This document shows positions 47,577-58,084 of a stretch of DNA of 64,000 nucleotides, one piece after another. The stretch's first letter is position 1; each line of letters starts with the position of its first letter. This DNA comes from Polynucleobacter paludilacus (GTDB lineage Bacteria; Pseudomonadota; Gammaproteobacteria; Burkholderiales; Burkholderiaceae). The stretch is taken from NCBI RefSeq assembly GCF_018687595.1, contig NZ_CP061298.1:1302001-1366000 (forward strand), given 5' to 3'. A program made the translations under genes and the position numbers. Below the pieces are notes generated by a model. That model did no database searches. It saw only the letters and a list, made by a program, of their open reading frames with translations, and was not told the origin of the DNA.

Positions 47577-48518
47577 CTAATCTACTAAATTTTTAGGCAG
47601 TGAAAAAGTAACGTCTTCAACTACCCCCGGTAGGGGTCTGACACTTCTCGGTCCAAACTCTTGGATGCGCGCCACAATCGACTGAGCCAAGCTCTCTGGG
47701 GCTGAAGCGCCGGCTGTTAAACCAACCCGCTTCTTGCCTTCGAACCATTCAGGCTTGAGCTGATCCGGCGCATCAACCATGTAGGAAGGTACACCGAGTT
47801 TTTCAGAAAGTTCGCGCAAGCGATTCGAGTTTGAGCTTGTCTGACTTCCGACCACAATGACCACCTCGACCTGAGGTGCCATGAACTTCACGGCATCTTG
47901 TCGGTTTTGGGTTGCATAACAAATATCTTGCTTACGAGGTTGAACAATATTGGGAAATTTTTCTGTCAGTGCTACAACAATCTCTTTAGTCTCATCAATC
48001 GATAAAGTAGTCTGGGTGACGAAAGCTATTTTGGTATCTTGTGAAAAAGATAAGCCTGCTACATCGGCCAACTTTTCAATCAGGAATACACCCTCCTTGA
48101 CCTGTCCCATAGTGCCTTCAACCTCAGGGTGTCCTGCATGTCCAATCATCAGAACAGTGAAGCCCTCTTTGCACATCTTGATCACCTCTAGATGCACTTT
48201 AGTCACCAAGGGGCAAGTTGCGTCATATACCTGTAGGCCTCGCTCCTCTGCATCTTTTCTCACTTCTTGAGAGACGCCATGAGCGCTAAACACCACAATT
48301 CCGCCTTTCGGCACCTCATCCAACTCTTCAACAAATACTGCGCCCTTATTTCGCAGCTCATCCACTACATAAGCGTTGTGGACAATTTCATGACGAACAT
48401 AAATTGGCGCACCAAAACGATTCAGCGCTTCGTTCACAATATTGATTGCTCGATCCACGCCCGCACAGAAGCCACGGGGCTGAGCCATCAAAATCTCGAA
48501 AACATTCGACTCACTCAT
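47577..48518 (-). CDS. ispH: 4-hydroxy-3-methylbut-2-enyl diphosphate reductase
   Basis: IspH is the last enzyme of the MEP isoprenoid pathway. The 313-residue protein has the three cluster cysteines in AQPRGFCAGVDRAI (near residue 18), YDATCPLVTKVH (near 101) and DICYATQNRQ (near 200), with the conserved HGV and GHAGHPEVEGT histidines. It starts nine bases after the FKBP gene, the usual slpA-ispH pairing. Confidence 0.96.
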   Translation of the reverse strand: MSESNVFEILMAQPRGFCAGVDRAINIVNEALNRFGAPIYVRHEIVHNAYVVDELRNKGAVFVEELDEVPKGGIVVFSAHGVSQEVRKDAEERGLQVYDATCPLVTKVHLEVIKMCKEGFTVLMIGHAGHPEVEGTMGQVKEGVFLIEKLADVAGLSFSQDTKIAFVTQTTLSIDETKEIVVALTEKFPNIVQPRKQDICYATQNRQDAVKFMAPQVEVVIVVGSQTSSNSNRLRELSEKLGVPSYMVDAPDQLKPEWFEGKKRVGLTAGASAPESLAQSIVARIQEFGPRSVRPLPGVVEDVTFSLPKNLVD

Positions 48519-48527
48519 GCATCACTC

Positions 48528-48974
48528 TCACATAATCGCCACAATTTGCGCTTCGAAATTGACTGCCACCCCAGCCAAAGGGTGATTGAAATCAAACCAA
48601 GCACCCTCCTCGTTAATCGATTGCAATACTCCTGCGTACTGAGCCCCACTCGGCGCATTGAACTCAATCACATCACCGGGGTTGAATTCCACATCCTCAT
48701 CGCGCCCTTCTTTCAGCGCTTGCAGGGAAACCCACTGCACTAGATCTTCTTTTCGCTCTCCAAAGCTTTCTTCCGGTGCCAACAATGCACTTCTTCTCTC
48801 TCCCACTTCCAAACCGAGTAGTACTTTTTCAAAACAAGGTGCAAATTGTCCAGAACCCATCAACACCGTAGCAGGTCGATCCACAAAAGTATTGATGTAA
48901 TCAGCCCCACTCGGCAAGGTGAGCCGGTAGTTCAAAGTCAAATAGGAATTGGGCAAAACAGTGAGCTTGGTCAT
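48528..48974 (-). CDS. FKBP-type peptidyl-prolyl isomerase, SlpA-like
   Basis: A 148-residue FKBP-type protein with an insert-in-flap domain, as in SlpA/SlyD: LTLPSGADYINTFVDRPATVLMGSGQFAPCFEKVLLGLEVGE, then AGVLQSINEEGAWFDFNHPLAGVAVNFE. It lacks the His-rich tail of SlyD. The ATG at 48974 is chosen by family fit. The frame is open upstream to 49043 but that reading is not family-like and would cross the start of radC. Confidence 0.88.
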   Translation of the reverse strand: MTKLTVLPNSYLTLNYRLTLPSGADYINTFVDRPATVLMGSGQFAPCFEKVLLGLEVGERRSALLAPEESFGERKEDLVQWVSLQALKEGRDEDVEFNPGDVIEFNAPSGAQYAGVLQSINEEGAWFDFNHPLAGVAVNFEAQIVAIM

Positions 48975-49000
48975 CCTGCAATTGTAGCGAGACCCTCGCA

Positions 49001-49700
49001 ATGCGTAGATTCCCCGATTTCGAAATGGCCCAAGCCGGAGCAACCCCGCGAGAAATTACGCTCGCTTGGGGCAGACGCCTTGAGCAACGCAGAGCTTTTA
49101 GCCATTTTTCTGCGAGTTGGGGTGAAGGGTAAAACTGCCGTTCAGTTAGCGCAAGATCTTTTATCCCAGATTGGCAGCCTGCCGAAACTGCTGAACTGCA
49201 GTCCTGAGGAGCTGACTGCTATACATGGAATGGGTTGGTCAAAATGGTCACAGATACAGGCAGCCTATGAATTGGTTAAACGCAGCCTAGAGGAAAAACT
49301 CGCCCAGGACTCGATCTTTTCCTCCCCACACCATGTTCGGGAGTTCTTGCAAGCCAAAATTGGCCGTCTACCGCATGAGGTTTTCCTTTGTCTATATCTG
49401 GATAGCCGCTGTCGCCTGATTGAATGCCACGAGCTCTTCAGGGGGTCTATCACCCATACTGCGGTCTATCCCCGAGAAATCCTCAAGGAGGCACTTGGAA
49501 GAAATGCCAGCGCCTTAATCGTTGCACATAACCATCCTAGTGGGAACCCATTACCAAGCCAGGCAGATCAGGACCTGACCAAAACCCTTGAAAAAGCCCT
49601 CCAGCTGGTGGATATTCCCCTGCTTGACCATTGCATTGTCAGTAGCAGCGGTTTTTTCTCCTTTTCAGATGCAGGGCTTATCAGAAATACGCAGAAATGA
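49001..49700 (+). CDS. radC: RadC-family JAB/MPN domain protein, with an apparent frameshift at its 5' end
   Basis: The MPN+ metal motif is clear (VAHNHPSGNPLPSQAD), after an N-terminal helix-hairpin-helix-like region (AELLAIFLRVGVKGKTAVQLA). The family N-terminus KWPKPEQPREKLRSLG is present, but no ATG, GTG or TTG lies in that frame near it; the nearest is a TTG at 48846, inside the FKBP gene on the other strand. An ATG at 49001 is in a different frame. Removing one C from the CCCC run at 49012-49015 would join them and give MRRFPISKWPK. Either a base error, a real mutation or a rare ATT start explains this. The biological role of RadC is unsettled. Confidence 0.82.
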
Positions 49701-49842
49701 TAGTAATTACTAACTTATTGGGTATTTAAGCGCTCCAGACTTCACACTTAATATAAACAGTCTTAGTAAAAGCAATTTAGGGCTAGCTCAAATAGGGTCT
49801 AGCCTGATACAATCTCTTTTTTTCGCAATTATGGAGTCTGTC

Positions 49843-50076
49843 ATGGCAAAAGTTTGCCAAGTCACTGGGAAGAAGCCGATGGTTGGCAACAATGTTTCCC
49901 ATGCAAACAATAAAACCAAGCGTCGCTTTTTGCCTAATCTGCAAAATCGTCGTTTTTGGGTTGAATCTGAAAACCGTTGGGTTAGCTTGCGCTTAACCAA
50001 TGCTGGTTTGCGCGTTATCGACAAGAACGGCATTGATGCTGTGTTGTCTGATCTTCGTGCACGTGGCGAAATTTAA
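49843..50076 (+). CDS. rpmB: 50S ribosomal protein L28
   Basis: A 77-residue basic protein beginning [29 protein letters not shown], the L28 signature. The ATG at 49843 is chosen over one at 49831 because GGAG lies at the proper distance. rpmG follows after 11 bases, the normal L28-L33 pair. Confidence 0.96.
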   Translation: MAKVCQVTGKKPMVGNNVSHANNKTKRRFLPNLQNRRFWVESENRWVSLRLTNAGLRVIDKNGIDAVLSDLRARGEI

Positions 50077-50087
50077 GGAGCGCACAA

Positions 50088-50255
50088 ATGGCTAAAGGCG
50101 GTAGAGAAAAAATCAAATTAGAGTCATCAGCTGGTACTGGTCACTTCTACACAACCACAAAAAATAAGCGTACCAAGCCTGAGAAAATGGAGATCATGAA
50201 GTTTGATCCAACCATTCGCAAGCACGTTGCTTACAAAGAAACTAAGCTGAAGTAA
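50088..50255 (+). CDS. rpmG: 50S ribosomal protein L33
   Basis: A 55-residue basic protein, [23 protein letters not shown], then [16 protein letters not shown] and ending YKETKLK. It lacks the zinc cysteines of the other L33 form, as usual in proteobacteria. A good AAGGAG site precedes the ATG. A terminator follows. Confidence 0.96.
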   Translation: MAKGGREKIKLESSAGTGHFYTTTKNKRTKPEKMEIMKFDPTIRKHVAYKETKLK

Positions 50256-50273
50256 TTACCCTCTTCAGATAAT

Positions 50274-50300
50274 AAAAAACCCGCTCTATGCGGGTTTTTT
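50274..50300 (+). terminator. Terminator after rpmBG
   Basis: AAAAAACCCGC, loop TCTAT, GCGGGTTTTTT. Near-symmetric, so it can also serve the convergent desaturase gene. Confidence 0.9.
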
Positions 50301-50321
50301 ATTGGCAAGGATTCTGAATTC

Positions 50322-51515
50322 CTAAGCGTAGCAACGCAATCTCAATGAGAAATCACGCAGAGTGCTGAGACCACTATCTTCAGCACGTTGGCACCAAGCA
50401 TGCAACTGCATCACCAATTGCTCTCCTGTGGCATTCGACCGAGTCCACAGCATCTGTAATTCGCGACGCATTTCAATCATCTTCCCCAACTGCGCATTCG
50501 CTGCAATCAACTCTTCTAATTTAAGTTTCTCTTGCTCACTGAGGCGAGTCTCGTCTTTACACAACCACGAACGGGCATCGCTTAAATGGCCTGCTAAAAC
50601 TTGCATATGCTGGACCTCATTACTAAAGAAGCGTTGCAAGGTTTTACTGTAGCGAGCCATGATCTCGTAACGATTGGCAATAATAGCTTCTAGGGTGCCT
50701 TGGTCTGCGGGACGTAAATTACTCATGACTGGCTTGGGCGAAGTTTTCTTAACAGTAGCCAAACCCACTGCACTCATCATCTGGATATACAGCCATCCAA
50801 TATCAAATTCGTACCATTTGCTTGAGAGCTTTGCACTCGTTGCAAAGGTGTGATGATTGTTGTGCAGCTCTTCTCCGCCAATCAAAATACCCCATGGCAT
50901 GATGTTACGTGAGGCGTCTTCGCAGTCGTAATTGCGGTAACCCCAGAAGTGTCCAATGCCATTAATCACCCCAGCCGCAGTCACGGGAATCCATAACATT
51001 TGCACCGCCCAGACTGTTAAGCCCACCACACCAAATAAAAACACATCGATGATGAGCATCAAAGCAACGCCCTGCCAAGAAAACCTGGAGTAGATGTTGT
51101 GTTCAATCCAATCATCAGGAGTGCCATGACCAAATTTTTCTAGGGTCTCGGGGTTGGCTGCTGCTTTTTTGTAAAGCTCTGCACCGCGAGTCAATAGCGT
51201 ATGAATACCCAAGACTTGAGGGCTATGGGGATCATCAACGGTCTCACACTTCGCATGATGCTTACGATGCACTGAGGCCCATTCCTTAGTGACCATTCCT
51301 GTAGTGAGCCAAAGCCAAAAGCGGAAAAAATGAGATGCGATGGGATGTAAATCTAGTGCACGATGCGCTTGGCAGCGGTGCAAAAAAATGGTTACACCTG
51401 CGATCGTGATGTGTGTCACTACCAAGGTAAAAATCACAATTTGCCACCAGGCCCAATTGAGATAGCCATTCGCTAGCCAATGCAAAAACTGATCAAACCC
51501 TGAAACGATATTCAA
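50322..51515 (-). CDS. Acyl-CoA/fatty acid desaturase (delta-9 type)
   Basis: A 397-residue membrane protein with the three His boxes of a di-iron desaturase: HRCQAH near residues 47-52, HRKHH near 84-88 and HNNHH near 218-222. About four membrane segments surround them. It inserts a double bond in fatty acyl chains, which helps membrane fluidity. The final 120 residues form a helical tail without recognised motifs, longer than in the shortest homologues. No electron donor gene is adjacent. Confidence 0.88.
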   Translation of the reverse strand: MNIVSGFDQFLHWLANGYLNWAWWQIVIFTLVVTHITIAGVTIFLHRCQAHRALDLHPIASHFFRFWLWLTTGMVTKEWASVHRKHHAKCETVDDPHSPQVLGIHTLLTRGAELYKKAAANPETLEKFGHGTPDDWIEHNIYSRFSWQGVALMLIIDVFLFGVVGLTVWAVQMLWIPVTAAGVINGIGHFWGYRNYDCEDASRNIMPWGILIGGEELHNNHHTFATSAKLSSKWYEFDIGWLYIQMMSAVGLATVKKTSPKPVMSNLRPADQGTLEAIIANRYEIMARYSKTLQRFFSNEVQHMQVLAGHLSDARSWLCKDETRLSEQEKLKLEELIAANAQLGKMIEMRRELQMLWTRSNATGEQLVMQLHAWCQRAEDSGLSTLRDFSLRLRCYA

Positions 51516-51574
51516 AAGGAAGTGTCCTAAAAGATCTACTAAGCCTCTATTTTAGAACCTTCTAACCACAAGGG

Positions 51575-53107
51575 TTATTGCTCAGGCTCTTCTTTTGACT
51601 TCTTGGAGAGCTCTTTGAGAGGCGTAGTGCTGGCTTTTCTTTGGAAAATAGCTCCAAAGAAGCCATCAGTCCCATGAATATGGGGCCATAACTGCCACCA
51701 AGGATTGTCTTTACTGCAACCAATTGGCAAAATATCCTTTGGAAACAATGGCTTAAGCGCTTCCGCTGCAGGGACAATCTCAAACTCAGGATGATTGGCC
51801 AAAAAATCTTCCGCTATTTTTTGGTTTTCCTGAGGCAGGAGACTGCAGGTGGCGTATACCAAGCGCCCCCCGGGTTTGAGCAAGCGGCTAGCCGAATGCA
51901 AAATGTTGGTCTGCTTTTGATTGAGCTCTAAAACTCCCTGAGGAGTTTGACGCCATTTTAGATCTGGGTTACGTCGCAAAGTGCCCATGCCACTACAGGG
52001 GGCATCCACCAGGACGCGATCAATCTTGCCGGCCAAGCGCTTGATCTTGGCATCGTTCTCACTATCAATCCACACAGGATGGACATTTGAGAGGCCGCTG
52101 CGGGCTTGTCTTGGCTTTAAGTTCGCAAGTCGACGCTCTGAGGTGTCAAAAGCATAAAGGCGCCCTGTCGAGCGCATCAGAGCTCCAATGGCTAAAGTTT
52201 TACCGCCTGCACCAGCACAAAAATCGACTACCATCTCGCCTCGCTTGGGGGCAAGCAAGTAGGCCAATAATTGACTGCCCTCATCTTGCACTTCAAAAGC
52301 GCCAGCTTTAAAGGCCACTGTATTTTGTAGGGCAGGCTTGCCCATGATGCGGACACCATCAGGAGCATACGGAGTCGGGATGGCTTGATAGCGACCACCG
52401 AGCGCATTCATATCGGCAAGCAATTGCTCGCGATTGATTTTCATGGTGTTGGCTCTTAAATCGAGCAAGGCCGGATGCATCAATGCTTTAGCTAAGTCTT
52501 CGCGCGCCTCCTCACCCGGATACTCTCCAAAAGCATCCCATAACCATTCAGGTAAATTGTTCCGCACCAATGGATTTAGGGCTTGCGGGTCGACAGTTGA
52601 GAAGCGCTGCAACCACTCGTACTCCCCAGGCTGGAGAACATGTGCAAGATCAGCAATCGCGCTCTCGGTACGATTAGCAGAGCCTAGACCGCCCTCAGAG
52701 AGAGCGGAAACCAAACCCAAGAGAGCGAGACGTCTAGCTTGTGAGCCAGTCCCACTCTCAGCAAACTGAGCAAACTCATTTTTTCTTCGCAAGATCGCAA
52801 AGGCACTCTCTGCAATCAAAGCACGGTCGCGATTACCCAGCTGTGGCTCAGCACGAAAATAGCGACTCACCACTCGATCGGCTGGCTGCTCAAAACTCAG
52901 GAGTTCTGGCAATAAACGCTCTAAATGAATTGCATGCTGAGGCAAGGCCTTGGCGTTCGAGAAATTCTTTTGACCAACAGGAGCGATTAAGTTACCACTG
53001 GCATTGCGTCGCTCTGGACGCTTTGAGGCATCTCGGCTTTTAGCTGCGTAGCTTTTGGTATTACTGCTGCGTGGGCCAGACCCACGCGGTGAACGTTCTT
53101 TACTCAT
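51575..53107 (-). CDS. rsmB: 16S rRNA cytosine-C5 methyltransferase, RsmB/NOL1/Sun family
   Basis: A 510-residue protein. A basic N-terminal tail is followed by a NusB-like helical domain (about residues 60-190) and a SAM-dependent methyltransferase domain: VVDFCAGAGGKTLAIG (motif I, near 294), VLVDAPCSGMGTLRRNPD (motif IV with the release cysteine, near 365) and VYATCSLLPQEN (motif VI with the catalytic cysteine, near 420). It overlaps purN by eight bases at its start. Confidence 0.88.
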   Translation of the reverse strand: MSKERSPRGSGPRSSNTKSYAAKSRDASKRPERRNASGNLIAPVGQKNFSNAKALPQHAIHLERLLPELLSFEQPADRVVSRYFRAEPQLGNRDRALIAESAFAILRRKNEFAQFAESGTGSQARRLALLGLVSALSEGGLGSANRTESAIADLAHVLQPGEYEWLQRFSTVDPQALNPLVRNNLPEWLWDAFGEYPGEEAREDLAKALMHPALLDLRANTMKINREQLLADMNALGGRYQAIPTPYAPDGVRIMGKPALQNTVAFKAGAFEVQDEGSQLLAYLLAPKRGEMVVDFCAGAGGKTLAIGALMRSTGRLYAFDTSERRLANLKPRQARSGLSNVHPVWIDSENDAKIKRLAGKIDRVLVDAPCSGMGTLRRNPDLKWRQTPQGVLELNQKQTNILHSASRLLKPGGRLVYATCSLLPQENQKIAEDFLANHPEFEIVPAAEALKPLFPKDILPIGCSKDNPWWQLWPHIHGTDGFFGAIFQRKASTTPLKELSKKSKEEPEQ

Positions 53108-53732
53108 ATTTAAAAAATTGCGCCTCAGGGGGAGATAACTTCACTTGATTACCTTCAATGCGCAATCGTCCATCAAGGAACCATTTTACGGCCCGCGGGT
53201 AGATTTGATGCTCAGCGGCCAAAACACGGGCAGCTAGAGCCTCGGCGCTATCGCCCTCCAAGACTGGCACTGAGGCTTGGCAAATGATGGGGCCTTCATC
53301 CACTCCCTCAGTGACAAAGTGGACAGTTGCCCCGTGAGTCTTCACGCCTGCCTCTAAAGCCCGCTCATGGGTATGCAAACCGGGGAACTGGGGCAATAAG
53401 GCAGGATGAATATTGATCAAACGACCTTCAAAATGTCGAATAAATTGCGGGGTCAGAATTCTCATGAAACCAGCCAATACGACCAAATCAGCCCCTAATT
53501 GGTCAATTTTATGAATAAGCGCCTCATCAAAAGACTCTCGACTTGCATGAGCACGATGCTCAACTGTAAAAGCAGGAATACCCTCTGAGCGAGCAAAATC
53601 AAGGCCCTTGGCGGCAGAATGATTGGCAATCACCCCTGAAAAAATGACTGGCCAAGCCTCTTTTTGGGCAGTTTTGACGATGGCCTCGAAATTGGATCCG
53701 CGGCCGGAGATTAAGGTAACGATTGAAAGCAT
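53100..53732 (-). CDS. purN: Phosphoribosylglycinamide formyltransferase
   Basis: PurN adds a formyl group to GAR in purine synthesis, using formyl-tetrahydrofolate. The 210-residue protein starts MLSIVTLISGRGSNFEAIV. It has the catalytic Asn-His-Asp set in INIHPALLPQFPG (near residue 104) and THGATVHFVTEGVDEGPII (near 133). The ATG at 53732 is preferred to a GTG two codons upstream. No ribosome site is seen, and a TATATT -10-like element lies six bases before the ATG, so the RNA may be leaderless. Confidence 0.94.
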   Translation of the reverse strand: MLSIVTLISGRGSNFEAIVKTAQKEAWPVIFSGVIANHSAAKGLDFARSEGIPAFTVEHRAHASRESFDEALIHKIDQLGADLVVLAGFMRILTPQFIRHFEGRLINIHPALLPQFPGLHTHERALEAGVKTHGATVHFVTEGVDEGPIICQASVPVLEGDSAEALAARVLAAEHQIYPRAVKWFLDGRLRIEGNQVKLSPPEAQFFKYE

Positions 53733-53770
53733 GCCCACAATATAATTGATGGCTACCCTGAAAGCGATTT

Positions 53771-54721
53771 GTGAACGTATTCCGTGGCCCCACCCAGTTT
53801 TCTGCAGGACCAGCTTGTGCCTTAACCATCGGTAATTTCGACGGCGTGCACAGGGGTCATCGCGCCCTGCTACAACAACTGAAAACTGGCGCCAAGGAAA
53901 AAGGGCTAGTAAGCTGCGTCATGACTTTTGAGCCGCACCCTAAGGAATTTTTCTCCCCAGAGCAAGCGCCCCCTCGAATTTTGAATCTGCGCGACAAGCT
54001 TTCTGCATTTTCTGATGCCGGCATTGACCGAGTGGTGGTGGAGCATTTTGATAATGCCTTCGCCAAACTTACCCCAGAAGAATTTGTTTCGGAGATTCTG
54101 CTGAAGCGCCTGAATGCAAAGTGGGTTTTGATTGGGGACGACTTTTGTTATGGCTCCAAACGGGCAGGTAATTTTGAGAGCTTACAAGCTTCTGGCAAAA
54201 AATATGGTTTTGAGGTTTCAAGCATCGATACCATTCTTGAAGATGGTGAACGCATCTCCAGCTCTGCGCTACGTGATGCATTAGCAAGTGGGGATATGCT
54301 CCTTGCCAGTACATTACTGGGTCGTCCCTACGGTATTTCTGGTCACGTGATACATGGCCAAAAATTAGGTCGAGAACTTGGCTTTCCCACCCTCAACCTT
54401 GCTGTCGCAAATCATCTACACCATCGCAAACCTGCAACCAGCGGGATCTTTGTGGCGCAGGTTCATGGTCTGTCTGACCAGCCTTTGCCAGCTGTGGCCA
54501 GCCTGGGTGTTAGACCTACCGTAGAAGATCAAGGACGTGTCTTGCTAGAAACACACGTGTTTGATTTCAATCAAGATGCTTATGGCAAAGTCATTACCGT
54601 AGAACTCTTAGAAAAAATTCGGGATGAGGCAAAGTACTCCGACCTCAATTCTCTTACCCATGCCATTGCGGCAGATGCTCAGCACGCCAGAAATTATTTC
54701 CAGAAAAAAACTTATGTCTGA
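53771..54721 (+). CDS. ribF: Bifunctional riboflavin kinase / FAD synthetase
   Basis: A 316-residue enzyme that makes FMN and FAD from riboflavin. The N-terminal adenylyltransferase has [17 protein letters not shown] near residues 18-34 and [12 protein letters not shown] near 160. The C-terminal kinase has [27 protein letters not shown] near 185 and GVRPTVED. The start is GTG at 53771; no strong ribosome site is seen. TATAAT lies at 53741-53746. It overlaps ileS by eight bases. Confidence 0.94.
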   Translation: MNVFRGPTQFSAGPACALTIGNFDGVHRGHRALLQQLKTGAKEKGLVSCVMTFEPHPKEFFSPEQAPPRILNLRDKLSAFSDAGIDRVVVEHFDNAFAKLTPEEFVSEILLKRLNAKWVLIGDDFCYGSKRAGNFESLQASGKKYGFEVSSIDTILEDGERISSSALRDALASGDMLLASTLLGRPYGISGHVIHGQKLGRELGFPTLNLAVANHLHHRKPATSGIFVAQVHGLSDQPLPAVASLGVRPTVEDQGRVLLETHVFDFNQDAYGKVITVELLEKIRDEAKYSDLNSLTHAIAADAQHARNYFQKKTYV

Positions 54722-57575
54722 AAAAGAAAACATCTATCCAGTCAACCTTCTAGATACTCCATTTCCAATGCGGGGAGATCTAGCCAAGCGCGAACCACAA
54801 TGGGTTGCACAATGGCAAAAAAATAAGCTCTACGAAAAGATTCGTGAGGCACATGCGCATCAACCGAAGTTCATCTTGCATGATGGCCCACCATATGCAA
54901 ACGGCGATATTCATATTGGGCATGCAGTCAATAAGATTCTCAAAGACATGATCGTCAAATCCCGTTGGCTGATGGGTTTTGACTCTGTCTATGTGCCAGG
55001 CTGGGATTGTCATGGTATGCCAATTGAGATTCAAATTGAAAAACAATTTGGTAAAAATCTACCGACCGCTGAAGTGCAATCGAAAGCGCGTGCTTATGCT
55101 CAAGTACAAATTGATAAACAGAAAAAAGATTTTGAGCGCTTAGGCGTGCTTGGGGATTGGAATAATCCCTATCTCACCATGAACTATCGCAATGAGGCCG
55201 ACGAGATTCGTGCCTTGGGCAAGATCTGGGAAAAAGGCTATGTCTTTCGCGGACTCAAGCCTGTGAACTGGTGTTTTGATTGCGGCTCTGCATTGGCCGA
55301 AGCCGAAGTGGAATACCAAGACAAGACCGACACAACTGTTGACGTCGCATTTGCATTTGATGATGCGCAACTACCTGCACTTGCCACAGCTTTTGGCTTA
55401 AATGCATTGCCAAACAAGCCCGGTATGATTGTGATTTGGACCACCACTCCTTGGACCTTGCCTGCTAACCAAGCCTTAAATGTCCACCCTGAAGTCAGCT
55501 ATGCATTGGTAGATACCGGTGACACCTTGCTGATTCTGGCAAAAGACCGCGTTGAGACTTGCTTGGATGAATATGGCCTCGCAGGCAAAGTGCTTGCCAC
55601 TTGTCTAGGTAGTCAATTGGAGAATATTTCTTTCTGGCATCCTTTGGCAAAATTGGATGAAGGTTATCGTCGTCTATCACCCATCTATCCTGCGGAGTAC
55701 GTCACACTCGATACTGGCACTGGCATCGTCCACTCCTCACCCGCCTACGGTGAGGAAGACTTCAAATCTTGCAAAGCCCATGGCTTGTCTGACAAAGAGA
55801 TTCTGAATCCTGTGATGGGTAATGGCGTCTATGCCTCATGGTTGCCCCTCTTTGCTAATGAATTTATCTGGAAAGCCAATCCGAAGATTGTCGAAGCCCT
55901 TCGTCAAGCGGGAAGCTTGCTAAAAGATAAAACCTATACGCACTCCTACATGCATTGCTGGCGCCACAAGTCGCCCATCATTTATCGCGCAACCTCACAA
56001 TGGTTTGCTAGCATGGATAAGAAGCCGAGCGATGGCAAGGCTAGCTTACGAGAAACTGCCCTAGCTGGCATTGAGAACACCCAATTTTTCCCCAGCTGGG
56101 GTAAGCAGCGCTTACACAGCATGATCGCCAATCGTCCTGACTGGACTTTGTCACGCCAACGCCAATGGGGTGTGCCGATGGCTTTCTTGGTTCACAAAGA
56201 AAGTGGTGAGCCACATCCCAGAACACCAGAACTGCTTGAGGAAGTGGCAAAACGGGTTGAACAGGGCGGTATAGAAGCTTGGCAAAAATTAGAATTAAGT
56301 GAACTCATTGGCGATGAAGCAGGTCAATACGAAAAGAATCGAGATACGCTGGATGTCTGGTTTGACTCAGGCACGACACATTGGCATGTAATTCGGGGCT
56401 CGCATCGCCATGAACTCTATCGCCCAGAAGCAGAAACCGCTGAAGGTAGACTGGCTGATCTTTATCTCGAAGGCTCAGATCAACATCGCGGCTGGTTTCA
56501 TTCATCGCTATTAACCGGCTCGATGCTCGATGGCAAACCACCCTATAAGGCATTGCTCACGCATGGCTTTACGGTAGACGGACAAGGTCGCAAGATGAGT
56601 AAGTCTGTTGGCAATGTCATCGCACCGCAACAGGTTGCCGATAAGCTCGGCGCAGAAATCATTCGCTTGTGGGTTGCATCGACGGATTACTCAGGAGAGA
56701 TGACTATCTCCGATGAGATTCTCAAACGAGTAGTAGAAAGTTATCGTCGCATTCGTAACACCCTGCGTTTCTTATTGGCGAACTTGGCAGACTTTGACCC
56801 CAGCAAGCATGCTATGTCAGCTGACCAGTGGTTAGAGATTGATCGCTATGCTGTAGCCTTGGCCGCTCAATTGCAAGATGAGGTCAAAGACTCTTATCAA
56901 GCTTATGAATTCCAGCCCGCAGTTGTTCGAATGCTCAGCTTCTGCTCAGAAGATCTTGGTGGCTTCTACCTCGATATCCTCAAAGACCGCCTATATACCA
57001 GCGCCCCCGATTCTCCTGATCGTCGTGCAGCTCAGAATGCGCTCTTTCATATTACAAAGAATCTACTTAAATGGGTTGCGCCATTCCTTTCCTTCACGGC
57101 AGAAGAGGCTTGGCAGGTACTGCCTCATGCTGCCAGTGAACAAGCCAAGGCATCGATCTTCATGGAAGAGTTTGGAAAATTTCCTGAAATTGCCAATGCC
57201 GCTGAGTTACTGGCTAAATGGCATCGCATTCGGGAGATTCGGTCTGAGGTAACCAAAGCAATCGAAATCGAGCGTGAAGCAGGCAACGTTGGCTCATCAC
57301 TTCAAGCTGAATTGGTGATCAAGCTACCCGAGCCTGATTTTGCAATTCTGAATAGTTTAGGTAATGACCTACGCTTTGTCACGATTACTTCGAGTGCTTC
57401 GATTGAGCTCCATCAAGGGCTGCTTGAAATTGCAGTACGGGCCAGTCAATGTAAAAAATGTGGTCGTTGCTGGCATCACGCTGCTGATGTGGGTAGTAAT
57501 GCCGATCATCCCGATTTATGTGGCCGCTGTATTAGCAACCTTTTTGCCAGCGGTGAACATCGCTTATTTGCTTAA
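54714..57575 (+). CDS. ileS: Isoleucyl-tRNA synthetase
   Basis: Class I synthetase of 953 residues. HIGH motif in [19 protein letters not shown] near residue 66, editing domain with [17 protein letters not shown], the lysine loop [10 protein letters not shown] near 626, and the C-terminal zinc site [10 protein letters not shown] and CGRCISN near 915-945. The ATG at 54714 (MSEKENIYP) is chosen over a frame start at 54624 that lies inside ribF. The order ribF-ileS-lspA is standard in proteobacteria. Confidence 0.96.
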   Translation: MSEKENIYPVNLLDTPFPMRGDLAKREPQWVAQWQKNKLYEKIREAHAHQPKFILHDGPPYANGDIHIGHAVNKILKDMIVKSRWLMGFDSVYVPGWDCHGMPIEIQIEKQFGKNLPTAEVQSKARAYAQVQIDKQKKDFERLGVLGDWNNPYLTMNYRNEADEIRALGKIWEKGYVFRGLKPVNWCFDCGSALAEAEVEYQDKTDTTVDVAFAFDDAQLPALATAFGLNALPNKPGMIVIWTTTPWTLPANQALNVHPEVSYALVDTGDTLLILAKDRVETCLDEYGLAGKVLATCLGSQLENISFWHPLAKLDEGYRRLSPIYPAEYVTLDTGTGIVHSSPAYGEEDFKSCKAHGLSDKEILNPVMGNGVYASWLPLFANEFIWKANPKIVEALRQAGSLLKDKTYTHSYMHCWRHKSPIIYRATSQWFASMDKKPSDGKASLRETALAGIENTQFFPSWGKQRLHSMIANRPDWTLSRQRQWGVPMAFLVHKESGEPHPRTPELLEEVAKRVEQGGIEAWQKLELSELIGDEAGQYEKNRDTLDVWFDSGTTHWHVIRGSHRHELYRPEAETAEGRLADLYLEGSDQHRGWFHSSLLTGSMLDGKPPYKALLTHGFTVDGQGRKMSKSVGNVIAPQQVADKLGAEIIRLWVASTDYSGEMTISDEILKRVVESYRRIRNTLRFLLANLADFDPSKHAMSADQWLEIDRYAVALAAQLQDEVKDSYQAYEFQPAVVRMLSFCSEDLGGFYLDILKDRLYTSAPDSPDRRAAQNALFHITKNLLKWVAPFLSFTAEEAWQVLPHAASEQAKASIFMEEFGKFPEIANAAELLAKWHRIREIRSEVTKAIEIEREAGNVGSSLQAELVIKLPEPDFAILNSLGNDLRFVTITSSASIELHQGLLEIAVRASQCKKCGRCWHHAADVGSNADHPDLCGRCISNLFASGEHRLFA

Positions 57576-57592
57576 GCGATTGGTTTAAGTAC

Positions 57593-58075
57593 ATGCCACT
57601 TTATTATTCACTCACAATTGCTACCTTAGCCCTGCTATTAGATCAGTGCACTAAATGGCTAGCACTGAGTCATTTGCAACTAGGCATTCCCCAGCCTGTA
57701 TTGCCTTTTCTAAATTGGCTTTTGCTTTTTAATCCAGGGGCAGCCTTTTCTTTTCTGGCACAAGGAAGTGGCTGGCAGCGCTGGTTCTTCACGCTTTTAG
57801 GTTTAGCAGCTTCAGCCTATCTCGTTTACTTGCTGGCACGTACTCAGCTGAATAAAACGATGTCGTGGGCATTGAGCCTGATTCTAGGCGGCGCCTTAGG
57901 CAATGTCTTAGATCGCTTGATGTTTGGTTTTGTGATTGATTTTATTGATTATCACTACGGTAGCTGGCATTGGCCAGCCTTCAATATTGCTGATAGTGCC
58001 ATCTCAATTGGTGCAGCCCTCATTATTTTGGCTGAATTACGTAGGGCATTTGGCAAATCGGCCCAACCCCTTTAA
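57593..58075 (+). CDS. lspA: Lipoprotein signal peptidase II
   Basis: A 160-residue inner-membrane aspartyl protease that cleaves prolipoproteins after lipid addition. Four membrane segments, with DQCTKWLALSH, NPGAAFSFL, GGALGNVLDRLMFGFVIDFID (first catalytic Asp) and WPAFNIADSAISIGA (second catalytic Asp). It lies 17 bases after ileS. Confidence 0.95.
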   Translation: MPLYYSLTIATLALLLDQCTKWLALSHLQLGIPQPVLPFLNWLLLFNPGAAFSFLAQGSGWQRWFFTLLGLAASAYLVYLLARTQLNKTMSWALSLILGGALGNVLDRLMFGFVIDFIDYHYGSWHWPAFNIADSAISIGAALIILAELRRAFGKSAQPL

Positions 58076-58084
58076 GCTTGCACC

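Noticed and set aside
48846..49000. An upstream extension of radC from a TTG
   Set aside because: It runs through the 5' part of the FKBP gene on the other strand, adds residues that match no RadC, and lacks a ribosome site.
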